This document shows positions 53,836 to 63,659 of a stretch of 64,000 bases of DNA, piece after piece; within the stretch, counting starts at the first letter, position 1, and every line of letters begins with the position of its first letter. Both the position numbers and the translations under genes were made by a program. Source of the DNA: Methanotorris igneus Kol 5. Lineage in GTDB: Archaea; AGJL01; Methanococci; Methanococcales; Methanococcaceae. Where the stretch lies: NCBI RefSeq assembly GCF_000214415.1, contig NC_015562.1:496001-560000 (forward strand), in the 5' to 3' direction. Below the pieces are notes generated by a model, which had not been told where the DNA came from, searched no databases, and worked only from the letters and a program-made list of their open reading frames with translations.

Positions 53836-55188
53836 ATGCCGAAAAATATTAATACCACTGGGTATATATTACTTACCGTTTTCTTACTATTAGTGCCTGT
53901 ATATGCAGAAGGTGATTACAACTATAGATTGGGTGATGTAAATAAGGATGGTTCCATTAATATTGCAGATGTGGTTTATCTCTTCAAACATAGAGACCTC
54001 AACATAGAAGATGGTGATTTAAACGCAGATAATAGTATAGATATTGCCGACGTCGTTTATCTCTTTGTTAATTATCAAAAAATGAGGGAGCCAATTCACT
54101 ACGCCCAAAATATAAAAATAACGTACTATGATGAAAATGGAAATATAGTAAATCCATACAATGGAGAAAGCTATGCTTATAAAATAGTTGAAGATGCCAC
54201 TGGGCAGAGATTTTTATTAAAAAATGAAACTCAGCCAATTCCTTCCTGGGCTGAAGGAAAATACGACAAGGTAATTAATGTTCCATTAAAAAAGGTCGTT
54301 GTAATGAGTTCTACCCACATAGCTTTAATGGAACCACTAAACAATGACGGTTCAGTAATCAGTTCAGTGAAGGGAATAATGTGGGGAGGAACATACAAGT
54401 GGTACTTTAAAGACATTGAAGAAGGGCTTAATAATGGCTCAATAATTGACGTTGGTTCATCATGGAATCCAAATTATGACTTGATCATCAATATCTCACC
54501 ACAGGTTGTATTTGTCTATCCAGGATACAGTGGAGATAAAATAATTGAAAAATGTAAAGAACTTAATTTAACTTACGTTGCTGATGCAGAATACTTAGAA
54601 AATTCCTATCTTGCAAGATGTGAATGGGTAAAGATGTTTGCAGCATTTTACAACAAGGAAGACGTTGCAAGCAAATACTTCACAAGAATAGAAAAGAGAG
54701 CATTGAACGTTAAAAGATTAACAAGAAACTGTGATAGGCCATTAGTGGCATGGGGTAAGAATTACCCAAGTTATGGAGGAACCTACGTACCTAAAGCACA
54801 ATCTTATGTGGCTAAGGGAATAATGGAAGACTGCAAAGGAGATTATATATTCAAAGACATTCCAGGAACTGGCAGCGAGTGCATAAGTTATGAGACCTTT
54901 GCAGAAAGAGCAAAAGATGCAGATATTTGGGTGATTCCATCAAGCACAGCATGGTTGTCAAACTTCAAAGAAGACCATCCAGGATACGAGAACTTCAAAG
55001 CTGTGCAGAATGGTAGATTGTTCTGCATAAGTGGTGATTATTGGCAACTTGGATTGATGAATACGGATGAAGTACTGTACGATTTAGCAACAATAATACA
55101 CCCTGAAGTGTTTAAAGGAAGAACCACCCATTACTTCCTCAAATATGATCCAAATACAAATACTGCTGAACCATATACAGCAGAATAA
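53836..55188 (+). CDS. Dockerin-bearing ABC substrate-binding protein 1 (BtuF/FepB-like)
   Basis: This 451-residue exported protein has a signal peptide (GYILLTVFLLLVPVYA), then at about 32-82 a dockerin domain with two calcium-loop repeats (DVNKDGSINIADVVYLF and DLNADNSIDIADVVYLF). A class III periplasmic-binding domain follows (VPLKKVVVMSSTHIALMEPL, ISPQVVFVYPG, LATIIHPEVFKG). Such binding proteins capture metal chelates, hemes or cobamides. ATG 53836 lies after GGTGGT; ATG 53833 and the open frame from 53818 are alternatives. Confidence 0.9.
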   Translation: MPKNINTTGYILLTVFLLLVPVYAEGDYNYRLGDVNKDGSINIADVVYLFKHRDLNIEDGDLNADNSIDIADVVYLFVNYQKMREPIHYAQNIKITYYDENGNIVNPYNGESYAYKIVEDATGQRFLLKNETQPIPSWAEGKYDKVINVPLKKVVVMSSTHIALMEPLNNDGSVISSVKGIMWGGTYKWYFKDIEEGLNNGSIIDVGSSWNPNYDLIINISPQVVFVYPGYSGDKIIEKCKELNLTYVADAEYLENSYLARCEWVKMFAAFYNKEDVASKYFTRIEKRALNVKRLTRNCDRPLVAWGKNYPSYGGTYVPKAQSYVAKGIMEDCKGDYIFKDIPGTGSECISYETFAERAKDADIWVIPSSTAWLSNFKEDHPGYENFKAVQNGRLFCISGDYWQLGLMNTDEVLYDLATIIHPEVFKGRTTHYFLKYDPNTNTAEPYTAE

Positions 55189-55245
55189 TGGATTATAAAT
55201 TTCCCAGTTTCTTTTTACTTTAAAAATTTTAAAGGTGACAGTGGG

Positions 55246-58200
55246 ATGAAATGGAAAACAGCGTTATTATCGATTTTGGTTATATCTCTTATGGGAGTGT
55301 ATGGTGAAAATGTAACAGTAGAATTAGTCCCATCTAATTTAAATGTAAATTTAGGGCAGAGTTTTAATTTAACCTTAGAAGTAAAAAATGTTCCAAATGG
55401 AACTATTTCTGATGGATACAATAACTATTCAGGATATTGTAGTGGAATTGAAACCTATATTTATTTTAACTCAAGTGCATTGAATATATCTGAGAATGAC
55501 ATCGTCTTAAGTGGTGATATAACCAATAATATAAAAGATAAAAGTATTTCTGTGAGTAACGGAAGAATATGGATATCTATATGGTTTAGCAATCCTCTAC
55601 ATGGAAACTTTACAATAGCTACTTTAAGATTTAAAGCATTAGAACAATCAGATACAGAAGTTACCTTAGGGGGAACAGTAGTTTCAAATTCAGATGGAGA
55701 TTATACATGGAAAGTTAGTAATAACAACTTAATTTTGAAAAATTCACATGTAAAAATAGTTGTAGAACCTATTGCCGACTTATTAGTACCTAAAACTGTA
55801 AATGCAGAACTTGGAGATAATGTAACCATTTCAGTGGTTGTTGCTCCAAAAGAAAATAAAACTTTAAAGACAATTGAAGGAACATTGTCATTCGATAAAA
55901 ATATGTTAGAGCCTTTCAATATATCATCAAGTGTAGGAAATGTTTTCTTCAACAGTTCAAACAACTTTTTCAAAATAAGCAATTTAAACCAATCAACAAA
56001 CTTCACAATTAACATCACCTACAATGTGATAAATGTTGGAAATACCACAGTAAAATTGGATAATATCTATATGGAAGATATTAATGGAAGTTACGTAAAG
56101 GGCATTTCATCAAATGCAACCACAATAATAATTCCGGGGCCTGATTTAGTAGTGGAGGAAATAATTCCAGTATCACTAAAAGCATATACAAATAACACAA
56201 TACCTGTATTAATAAAGAATATTGGAGAGAGAAATGTAACAGGCAACTTCTCAGTTAAGTTGTTGGCAGATACATATGAAATAGGAACCTCCACAGTTAA
56301 TGGATTAAATGTTGGGGAAGTTAAGGAAATAAACTTTACATTCATGCCTATGGAGGAAAGGAATTATACACTTTGTGCCTTAGTCGATTGTGCCAATGAT
56401 GTAAAAGAGATTAATGAAAATAATAACAAATATGTTATTAAATTATATGCTACAGAGGAGCCAATAAGTGTAAATTTAATATCATCAACAAACTTAACAA
56501 AAACTGAAAAAACTTTTGAAGTAAATATAACATTAAACAACATAACATCTGACAGACCTGCAAAGGCAATAGAGGGAGTTTTAACATATAATCCTAAGAT
56601 ATTAAAATGCATAAACTTCACATTCCTTATAAATTCATCTGAAATAAATGGAACATTGTTACAAAATGTAACATATGAAAATGATAAAGTAATATTCAAA
56701 TTAATGGATGGAATTATTAACCATTCCATCGTTGTTGCAACTGCTAAGTTCGAGGCATTAGATGTTGGAAACTCAGATATTGAATTGTCAGATTTAGTTG
56801 TATCTGACATAAATGGTTATAAATTCAATAAAATATCAACAAACAAAGTAAACATTGTTGTACAAGGACCAAACATTAAAATAGCTAACATTAATGTACC
56901 AAATCCATCAATATACAGAATTCCAACAACAATAAACATTACAGTAACAAACAATGGACATCAAGACGCAAAACCATTCGATATTGTGTTGTATGCAGAC
57001 ACTGAAGAAATTGGAAAAGTAACTGTTAATGGATTAAATATTAGCCAAAGTAAAACGATAACACTCAATTGGACTCCAGATGATATAAAAACATTCACAA
57101 TAGTGGCATTAGCTGATCCAAATAATGCAATTAAAGAAGAAAATGAAAGCGATAACAAGCTTGTTAAGAAAATAAATGTTGTTGAAATCCCAGTTTGGGT
57201 TAATATATATAACACAACACCAATTGTCAATGGAACATTTAATGCTACAATAGAAGTTAATGGAATAAATGAAAGATTATGTAGTGGATATGATGGAAAG
57301 TTGATATTCAAAAACTTAAAGATTGAAAGCATAAAGCTTATTGGAACAAACAACTACACAATAAACAACAATGAATTAATATTTACAGGATACAATTTCA
57401 CAAAATCTGGAAACTTCAAAATAGCAAACATAACATTTAAGATAATTGATGAAAATAAAAGTTACTCAGCAATATTGAAGTACATGGTTTTATCAGACAA
57501 AGATGGATATAAGTTTGAGAGAGTATTTATCAACAACACAATATTAGATGAAAACTTACAAAAAGTCTTTAAAGGTCTGCATATTGAAGCAGATGTACTT
57601 GATAAAGTGGATATTGACAATGTGAAGTTAGAATCTGTTGGAAATATTAACATAACAGCATTGCCTATTAAAATTGGAAATGTGGCGGATGAGATTACTA
57701 TTCCAAAAGTTAGTGAAAACTTATCAATAAACATTACGGATGATGTTATATCAACGATGAGTTTAATTTCTAACGAAGCAGAATCTCTAAGTGAAATCAC
57801 AAAAGTTATTGACAATGAAAAAGAGTTAAATGAAACACTAAATAAAATAACAGAAGATATTAAGCCAGTATTATGTGTTGGATTTAACATAACAAATATA
57901 ACAAAAGAAGAACCAAAAGTAGAAATTATTGGAAATGAGAAAGTTATAAAAGCAAAAGTAAAACTTAAAGTAGAAAATATATCCAATAAAGGATTTACCA
58001 TAATAAGAATTCCAATAGGAACTTTAAAAGTTAAAGAAATAACCATAAACAACGGAACAGAAAACATAACCTTAAAAGAAAACGATATAACAAGTACAAT
58101 TGGATGGTATAGAATTCCGGTTAGTGGAGTGTTAGAGATAACCTTAATTAAAGACCCAGAAGTAAGCATTGAGCTTGCAGCAACATTACCAGTATCTACA

Positions 58201-58689
58201 TCAACAACTACAACTTACTACAGCGGTGGAGGAGGCCATCACAGAGCTATTGAGCAATACCCAGGAGTAGCAGAAGATATAAAATCAGAGAAGATAAAAG
58301 AAATGGTTTATAAGGCTAAGATAATCCTCGGCTCAGAAGTAGATAACAACTTATCTGCAAAATACCTTAAGAATACCACTGAATTAGTGAATCAGTCATT
58401 AGAAATAAAAGAAGATTGTATTTTAATTGGAGGGCCAGTAGCTAACCCAGTAGTTAAAAAATACCTTTGGACGTTCCCAGTTAAAGTAACTAATGACTAT
58501 CCAGGTAAGAATAGAGGGGTTATTGAGAAACAAATAATAAACGGTCATACAGTTATCTTATTAGCAGGTTCAGACAGATGGGGAACAAAGGCAGCGGTTG
58601 AATACTTCAAAACATTAGATGATATTCCAGATGAGCCAATATTCGTAGAATGGAAAGATGGGAAGGCTGTGAAGATTGAAAAGCCATAA
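55246..58689 (+). CDS. Multi-cohesin scaffold protein with S-layer-type C-terminus
   Basis: This 1,147-residue exported protein has a signal peptide, cohesin-like domains at about 20-165, 172-300, 403-535 and 642-775, and CARDB-like spacers at about 303-400 and 540-640 (NIGERNVTGNFSVKLLADTY). After a Thr/Gly linker near 983-1000, the final 145 residues contain LIGGPVANPVV, NDYPGKNRGVIEK and LLAGSDRWGTKAAVEYFK, the signature of methanococcal S-layer protein C-termini. It would sit in the cell wall and hold several dockerin partners. It lies between two dockerin-bearing binding protein genes. ATG 55246 follows GGTGACAGTGGG. Confidence 0.88.
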   Translation: MKWKTALLSILVISLMGVYGENVTVELVPSNLNVNLGQSFNLTLEVKNVPNGTISDGYNNYSGYCSGIETYIYFNSSALNISENDIVLSGDITNNIKDKSISVSNGRIWISIWFSNPLHGNFTIATLRFKALEQSDTEVTLGGTVVSNSDGDYTWKVSNNNLILKNSHVKIVVEPIADLLVPKTVNAELGDNVTISVVVAPKENKTLKTIEGTLSFDKNMLEPFNISSSVGNVFFNSSNNFFKISNLNQSTNFTINITYNVINVGNTTVKLDNIYMEDINGSYVKGISSNATTIIIPGPDLVVEEIIPVSLKAYTNNTIPVLIKNIGERNVTGNFSVKLLADTYEIGTSTVNGLNVGEVKEINFTFMPMEERNYTLCALVDCANDVKEINENNNKYVIKLYATEEPISVNLISSTNLTKTEKTFEVNITLNNITSDRPAKAIEGVLTYNPKILKCINFTFLINSSEINGTLLQNVTYENDKVIFKLMDGIINHSIVVATAKFEALDVGNSDIELSDLVVSDINGYKFNKISTNKVNIVVQGPNIKIANINVPNPSIYRIPTTINITVTNNGHQDAKPFDIVLYADTEEIGKVTVNGLNISQSKTITLNWTPDDIKTFTIVALADPNNAIKEENESDNKLVKKINVVEIPVWVNIYNTTPIVNGTFNATIEVNGINERLCSGYDGKLIFKNLKIESIKLIGTNNYTINNNELIFTGYNFTKSGNFKIANITFKIIDENKSYSAILKYMVLSDKDGYKFERVFINNTILDENLQKVFKGLHIEADVLDKVDIDNVKLESVGNINITALPIKIGNVADEITIPKVSENLSINITDDVISTMSLISNEAESLSEITKVIDNEKELNETLNKITEDIKPVLCVGFNITNITKEEPKVEIIGNEKVIKAKVKLKVENISNKGFTIIRIPIGTLKVKEITINNGTENITLKENDITSTIGWYRIPVSGVLEITLIKDPEVSIELAATLPVSTSTTTTYYSGGGGHHRAIEQYPGVAEDIKSEKIKEMVYKAKIILGSEVDNNLSAKYLKNTTELVNQSLEIKEDCILIGGPVANPVVKKYLWTFPVKVTNDYPGKNRGVIEKQIINGHTVILLAGSDRWGTKAAVEYFKTLDDIPDEPIFVEWKDGKAVKIEKP

Positions 58690-58868
58690 ATTTTCTACAA
58701 TATTATTTTTGTTTTGTAATCATAAAAATCTAAATTTTATTCCTACTTTTAACAGTATTTAAAAAAATAAATCATAAATTATATATATCTATTTTATCAA
58801 ATTATTACTACAATGTTATTTAATAAAATTATTGACATAAGGTTTTAATAATTATGGGGTGGATAGCG

Positions 58869-60200
58869 ATGGTTAAAAAAATACTTAAAATACTTTCAGC
58901 TATGTTGATGATTTTATTAACACCAATAGTATTTGGAGAAAATATTGGAGATGTAAATGGGGATGGTTCAATAAATATTGCAGATGTAGTATATCTTTTT
59001 AAGCATAGGGACGTTGGATTAGAAAAAGGAGATTTAAACTGTGATAATTCAGTTGATATTGCAGATGTTGTGTATCTATTTAACAACTACCAAAAGTGGA
59101 GAGAACCTGTAGTATTCGCTAAAAACTTTGAAATAGAATATTATGACGCAAATGGAAATCCAGTAAGTTATGATGATAATTGGGCATATAAAATTATAAC
59201 AACAAAATACGGAAATGAGATATATAATAAATACTGCATTGTAAGAGAAGGAGAAGAACCACCAAGCAATTTACCTTCTGATGTAAAAGTCATCTACGCT
59301 CCTGTAAAAAAAGTTGCTACATTAAGTGCATTCCAAGTAGCAATGCTTGAAGCATTAGATAACGACAGTGTAAGGGAATCTATAAGAGGGGTATCTGAAT
59401 ATACATACACCAAAATAAAGGATTATGGAGTATTCCCCAAATTAAAATCTTATGTCGATAATGGAAATATTGTTCCAATTGGAAAATGGGGTGCTATAGA
59501 TAAAGAGGCTTTATTGAACATAAGTCCAGATATAGTATTCCTTGCGTGGACCCATGGTTATTTAGCTACGGATATGAATACAGTTTCAGATTTAGGTATG
59601 AATTATTTAGTAACTGTTGAATCAAATGAACCTGACTTCCTTGCAAAGGCAGAATGGGCAAAAGTTTATGCTGCATTTTATAACTTAGACAAGAAAGGAA
59701 ATGATTTCTTACAAAAAGTTTGGGAAAAGAGAAATGAATTAATAAGAAAAACAAGAAACGCCGCTTACAGACCAAAAGTTGCTATGCTCTACTGGTCACC
59801 ATATTCTGGACCTTGGGTATATTGTGCCCAAAACTACTATGCAAAATGGATATTGGATGTTAAAGGAGATTACTGCTTCCTTGATATTCCAGGAACTTCT
59901 TATGTAAATCTTGACAAAGAAACAACCTTGGAACATATTAATGGATGTGATGTGTTCATTTACATGAACTGGAACTCACTGAATGAGCCAATGGACACAC
60001 TTGATGAATTAAAAGAAAGAAGACCTGACTTAGCACCAGTATTAGACAGTGCAAAGAGGGTATATACAACAAAATTCAGTTACTCATATGATGGAAATGT
60101 AAATATGGACTTATTAATGGAAGATTTTGCAAGGATGATACATCCAGAATGCTTTGATGGTGGAGATAGCAACTTACATTACTTCAAGAAGTTGAAATAA
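58869..60200 (+). CDS. Dockerin-bearing ABC substrate-binding protein 2 (BtuF/FepB-like)
   Basis: This 443-residue paralogue of the protein encoded at 53836-55188 has a signal peptide (ILKILSAMLMILLTPIVFG), an almost identical dockerin at about 26-76 (DVNGDGSINIADVVYLF, DLNCDNSVDIADVVYLF) and a BtuF/FepB-type binding domain (APVKKVATLSAFQVAMLEAL, NISPDIVFLAWTHG, FARMIHPECFDG). The two binding domains differ more than the dockerins, so they may bind different ligands. ATG 58869 after GGGGTGGATAGCG is preferred over 58854. Confidence 0.9.
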   Translation: MVKKILKILSAMLMILLTPIVFGENIGDVNGDGSINIADVVYLFKHRDVGLEKGDLNCDNSVDIADVVYLFNNYQKWREPVVFAKNFEIEYYDANGNPVSYDDNWAYKIITTKYGNEIYNKYCIVREGEEPPSNLPSDVKVIYAPVKKVATLSAFQVAMLEALDNDSVRESIRGVSEYTYTKIKDYGVFPKLKSYVDNGNIVPIGKWGAIDKEALLNISPDIVFLAWTHGYLATDMNTVSDLGMNYLVTVESNEPDFLAKAEWAKVYAAFYNLDKKGNDFLQKVWEKRNELIRKTRNAAYRPKVAMLYWSPYSGPWVYCAQNYYAKWILDVKGDYCFLDIPGTSYVNLDKETTLEHINGCDVFIYMNWNSLNEPMDTLDELKERRPDLAPVLDSAKRVYTTKFSYSYDGNVNMDLLMEDFARMIHPECFDGGDSNLHYFKKLK

Positions 60201-60384
60201 TCCAATTTTTGATATATAGCATATTAATTTTTTAGGAACCAAGTCCATAAAAAATGTTTTAATATTTTTTAACTTTTTTACTTAAAATTTAAATTTATAA
60301 ATTTAACATATTTTTATATTTTTTCAAAATAAATATAATAACAATATTATATATAATCATTGAAGTTGAATAAGGTGATACATT

Positions 60385-61428
60385 TTGAAAATTAGAGTGG
60401 GCTTACTCTCGATATTTCTTTTATTTATATTATTTTCTTTGTTAATATTGAGTATAACAAACGGAACTATTAAAATAGAACCAAAAAATTTTTACAACTA
60501 TGTCTTAGAAGGCACTACTGGAAATCCCATATATGATAAAATAATTGAAAAGTGCAGAATACCAAGGACTGTTGGAGCGGTATTTGCAGGAATGGGGTTG
60601 GCTGTTGCAGGCTTGTTAATGCAAAGTTTGTTTAGAAATCCTCTTGCAGACCCCTACCTAATAGGAGTATCGGGTGGGGCCTCTTTAGGAGTAGCACTTT
60701 ATGTTTTTACATCTTTACTCTTCAAATTTGGCATACCCCACTCCATATGGGGATTTATTATATCTGCTTATTTAGGTTCATTATTATCCATGTTTGTTGT
60801 ATTATCTCTCGCAAAGAAGGTTAAACAGATTACTACACTTTTAATTGTTGGTCTTATGATAGGTTATATTTCATCTGGATTAATTACAATTGTTATTGCA
60901 TTTAGTGATTTTGTTGGGGTTAACAATGATGTTTTAGCAAGTTTTATGATGTGGGGATACGGTTCTTTGAGTTCATTAACAATGAAACAGTCATTAATAA
61001 TGGGAGTTTTAGTAGTTATATGCTGCTTTATAACATACTCTTTATCAAAATTCCTTGATGCCTATTTACTTGGAGAAAATTACGCAAAAAGTGTAGGAAT
61101 TGATATTAAAAAATTAAGAATTTTGATTATTTTAATATCTTGCATGATTACGGCAACTATTGTAGCATTTGCTGGACCTATAGGGTTTATTGGGTTGGTA
61201 TGTCCAATAACTGCAAGATTGTTGTGTGGAACGTCAAAACACATTTATGTAATCCCAAACGCCATGTTAATTGGGGCAATTTTCTTAATAGTGGCAGATA
61301 TTCTTGTGAGGCCAGGTATTGTAATTCCAACAACAAGTTCAGAATTGCCTTTAATGTGTCCTTTGGCAATAATAGGATCTCCAATTGCTATAATCATATA
61401 CATAAAAAGAAAAATTATGGGGATTTAA
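60385..61428 (+). CDS. BtuC/FecCD-type ABC transporter permease 1
   Basis: This 347-residue membrane protein of about ten helices has the family motifs [40 protein letters not shown] and, near the C-terminus, [19 protein letters not shown]. It forms the channel for metal-chelate or cobamide import. It starts with TTG 60385 after GGTGATACATT. A TATA-like sequence near 60343 lies in the gap after the second binding protein. The next permease begins one base after its stop. Confidence 0.93.
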   Translation: MKIRVGLLSIFLLFILFSLLILSITNGTIKIEPKNFYNYVLEGTTGNPIYDKIIEKCRIPRTVGAVFAGMGLAVAGLLMQSLFRNPLADPYLIGVSGGASLGVALYVFTSLLFKFGIPHSIWGFIISAYLGSLLSMFVVLSLAKKVKQITTLLIVGLMIGYISSGLITIVIAFSDFVGVNNDVLASFMMWGYGSLSSLTMKQSLIMGVLVVICCFITYSLSKFLDAYLLGENYAKSVGIDIKKLRILIILISCMITATIVAFAGPIGFIGLVCPITARLLCGTSKHIYVIPNAMLIGAIFLIVADILVRPGIVIPTTSSELPLMCPLAIIGSPIAIIIYIKRKIMGI

Positions 61429-62442
61429 ATGAGAAAAACTCTTATTATTTTGTTGTTAGTGATATTAACTTCTTCACTCTTTGTCTATGGAATTTTTAAA
61501 GGAGGAAATGCAAAATCGATAAGTATGGAAGATGTCAAGAATTTTTTGTTGTATGGAAGTACTGGAGATAAATTTAAAGATATATTAATATGGAAAATTA
61601 GAATTCCACCATTAATAACTGCCATAATAGTTGGTGCAGTTTTGTCTGTTTCTGGATTAAAGCTTCAAACATTATTTAGGAATCTTTTAGCTTCTCCTTA
61701 CACAACAGGCATTTCAAGTGGGGTTGTTCTTGGGGTGGCAATTACTATATTCCTTGGATTTTCATTTTCAAGTTTTTTGGGGGTATCTGATTATGTTGTG
61801 GGTGGCTGGATAGGAGCTGCTATAGCATTGGTTATTATATTGTTTCTTGCTTCAAAAATAAAGGATGTTAGTGGAGTGTTGGTTTGTACGTTGTTGTTTG
61901 GATATTTCTATTACGGGATTGAAAGTTATCTCATAAATTTTGCAGATAACGTGCAAATTCAAGAATTTTGGATGTATCTACAAGGCAGTTTTTCAGGTAC
62001 AGGATGGGAAGACATAAAATTAATGGTAGTTTGTTCATTAATCTTTCTGATTTCATCCTATTTACTCTCAAAACACTTAAATGCCTTATTGTTTGGTGAA
62101 AATTATGCAAAAAGTTTTGGTTTGAATATAAAACAAGTTAGAATAATAATTTTATTCCTTTCAGGTTTTATTGTTGGTGTGGTAATACCATTTGTAGGTT
62201 TAATTCCATTTATTGGAATTGCCTCTCCATATATTGCAAGGATTTTGATGAAAACATCAGACCACAGATGGACAATTCCTGCATCAATGTTAATTGGAAT
62301 GGTTATTTCACTAATGTGTTATTTAGTGTCAATAAAACTATTTGCTCCAAGAGTAGTTCCTGTAAAATCTATCTTAGATTTGTTAGGTGGGTTGTTGGTA
62401 GTTTATTTAATATATAAGTCAGAAAAAAATATGGCTCTATAA
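61429..62442 (+). CDS. BtuC/FecCD-type ABC transporter permease 2
   Basis: This 337-residue permease is homologous to the one just upstream: KIRIPPLITAIIVGAVLSVS, LQTLFRNLLASPYTTGISSG and VIPFVGLIPFIGIASPYIAR mark the FecCD family. It probably pairs with permease 1 as a heterodimer, as FecC and FecD do, although two homodimeric systems sharing one ATPase are also possible. ATG 61429 follows directly on the upstream stop. Confidence 0.92.
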   Translation: MRKTLIILLLVILTSSLFVYGIFKGGNAKSISMEDVKNFLLYGSTGDKFKDILIWKIRIPPLITAIIVGAVLSVSGLKLQTLFRNLLASPYTTGISSGVVLGVAITIFLGFSFSSFLGVSDYVVGGWIGAAIALVIILFLASKIKDVSGVLVCTLLFGYFYYGIESYLINFADNVQIQEFWMYLQGSFSGTGWEDIKLMVVCSLIFLISSYLLSKHLNALLFGENYAKSFGLNIKQVRIIILFLSGFIVGVVIPFVGLIPFIGIASPYIARILMKTSDHRWTIPASMLIGMVISLMCYLVSIKLFAPRVVPVKSILDLLGGLLVVYLIYKSEKNMAL

Positions 62443-62446
62443 TTTT

Positions 62447-62467
62447 GGCAAAACTCTGAGTTTTGCC
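62447..62467 (+). terminator. Palindromic hairpin at the end of the transporter operon
   Basis: GGCAAAACTC and GAGTTTTGCC form a 10-bp stem with a one-base centre, four bases after the permease stop. It belongs to the same style of palindromic hairpin seen after ftsY, argF and the pseudo-GTPase gene. A transcript-end or RNA-stability role is likely but unproven. Confidence 0.5.
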
Positions 62468-62573
62468 GTATATTAATTTTTCGCATAAGTGGATAAAAAC
62501 TTATAAAAATTATGATGCATAAATAATTTATCATGATTAATTGTTATAAATAGGTTTTTAAGATGGTGAAAAT

Positions 62574-63659
62574 ATGATTTCAAGGGAAGAAATGTTGGAA
62601 ATTTTTGAGGGATACAACAAAGATGAAATAACCATTGCAACACTCGGTAGCCACACAGCATTACATATCTTAAAAGGGGCAAAATTGGAAGGATTCTCAA
62701 CAGCTGTTATTACAGTTAAGGGGAGAGACGTCCCTTACAAGAGGTTTAAAGTTGCTGACAAATACATATACATTGACAACTTTGCTGACATATCAAAAGA
62801 AGAAGTCCAAGAAAAGTTGAGAGAAATGAATGCTATAATAGTCCCACACGGTTCCTTCATTGCATACTGTGGATTAGATAATGTTGAAAACAACTTCAGA
62901 GTTCCAATGTTCGGTAATAGAAAAATATTAAGATGGGAAGCGGAGAGGGATTTGGAAGGAAAACTTTTGAGGGAAAGTGGTCTAAGATTACCAAAAAAAT
63001 ACAACAGCCCAGATGAGATAGATGGGCCAGTTATGGTTAAATTCCCAGGGGCAAGAGGAGGAAAAGGTTACTTCGTCTGTTCATCAAAAGAGGAATTCGA
63101 TGCCAAAGTAAAGCAATTAAAGGAAAAAGGAATCTTAACCGATGAAGACATTGAGAAAGCACATATTGAGGAGTATGTTGTAGGGACAAACTTCTGTATC
63201 CACTACTTTTACTCACCACTAAAAGATGAAGTCGAACTTATGGGAATGGATAGGAGGTATGAGAGCAATATAGATGGACTCGTCAGGATTCCTGCAAAAG
63301 ACCAATTAGAAATGGATCTCAATGCATCCTATGTTATAACTGGGAACATTCCAGTCGTTATTAGAGAGAGTTTGTTGCCACAAGTGTTTGAAATGGGTGA
63401 CAAATTAGTTGCAAAGGCAAAAGAAATCGTTCCACCAGGAATGATTGGCCCATTCTGTTTGCAGAGTTTGTGTAATGAGAATTTGGAGTTAGTAGTGTTT
63501 GAAATGAGTGCAAGAATTGATGGAGGAACAAACAGTTTCATGAATGGAAGTGCTTACTCCTTCTTATACCATGGAGAACCATTAAGCATGGGACAGAGAA
63601 TAGCAAGAGAGATAAGGATGGCCTTAGAGTTAGATATGATAGATAAGATTATCTCATAA
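62574..63659 (+). CDS. purP: FAICAR synthetase (formate-dependent AICAR formyltransferase) PurP
   Basis: This 361-residue ATP-grasp enzyme formylates AICAR with formate and ATP, the archaeal version of step nine in purine synthesis. Family segments include TIATLGSHTALHILKGAKLE, FGNRKILRWEAERD, VMVKFPGARGGKGYF, EEYVVGTNFCIHYF and FEMSARIDGGTNSF. ATG 62574 follows GGTGAAAAT. The length matches M. jannaschii PurP. Confidence 0.96.
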   Translation: MISREEMLEIFEGYNKDEITIATLGSHTALHILKGAKLEGFSTAVITVKGRDVPYKRFKVADKYIYIDNFADISKEEVQEKLREMNAIIVPHGSFIAYCGLDNVENNFRVPMFGNRKILRWEAERDLEGKLLRESGLRLPKKYNSPDEIDGPVMVKFPGARGGKGYFVCSSKEEFDAKVKQLKEKGILTDEDIEKAHIEEYVVGTNFCIHYFYSPLKDEVELMGMDRRYESNIDGLVRIPAKDQLEMDLNASYVITGNIPVVIRESLLPQVFEMGDKLVAKAKEIVPPGMIGPFCLQSLCNENLELVVFEMSARIDGGTNSFMNGSAYSFLYHGEPLSMGQRIAREIRMALELDMIDKIIS

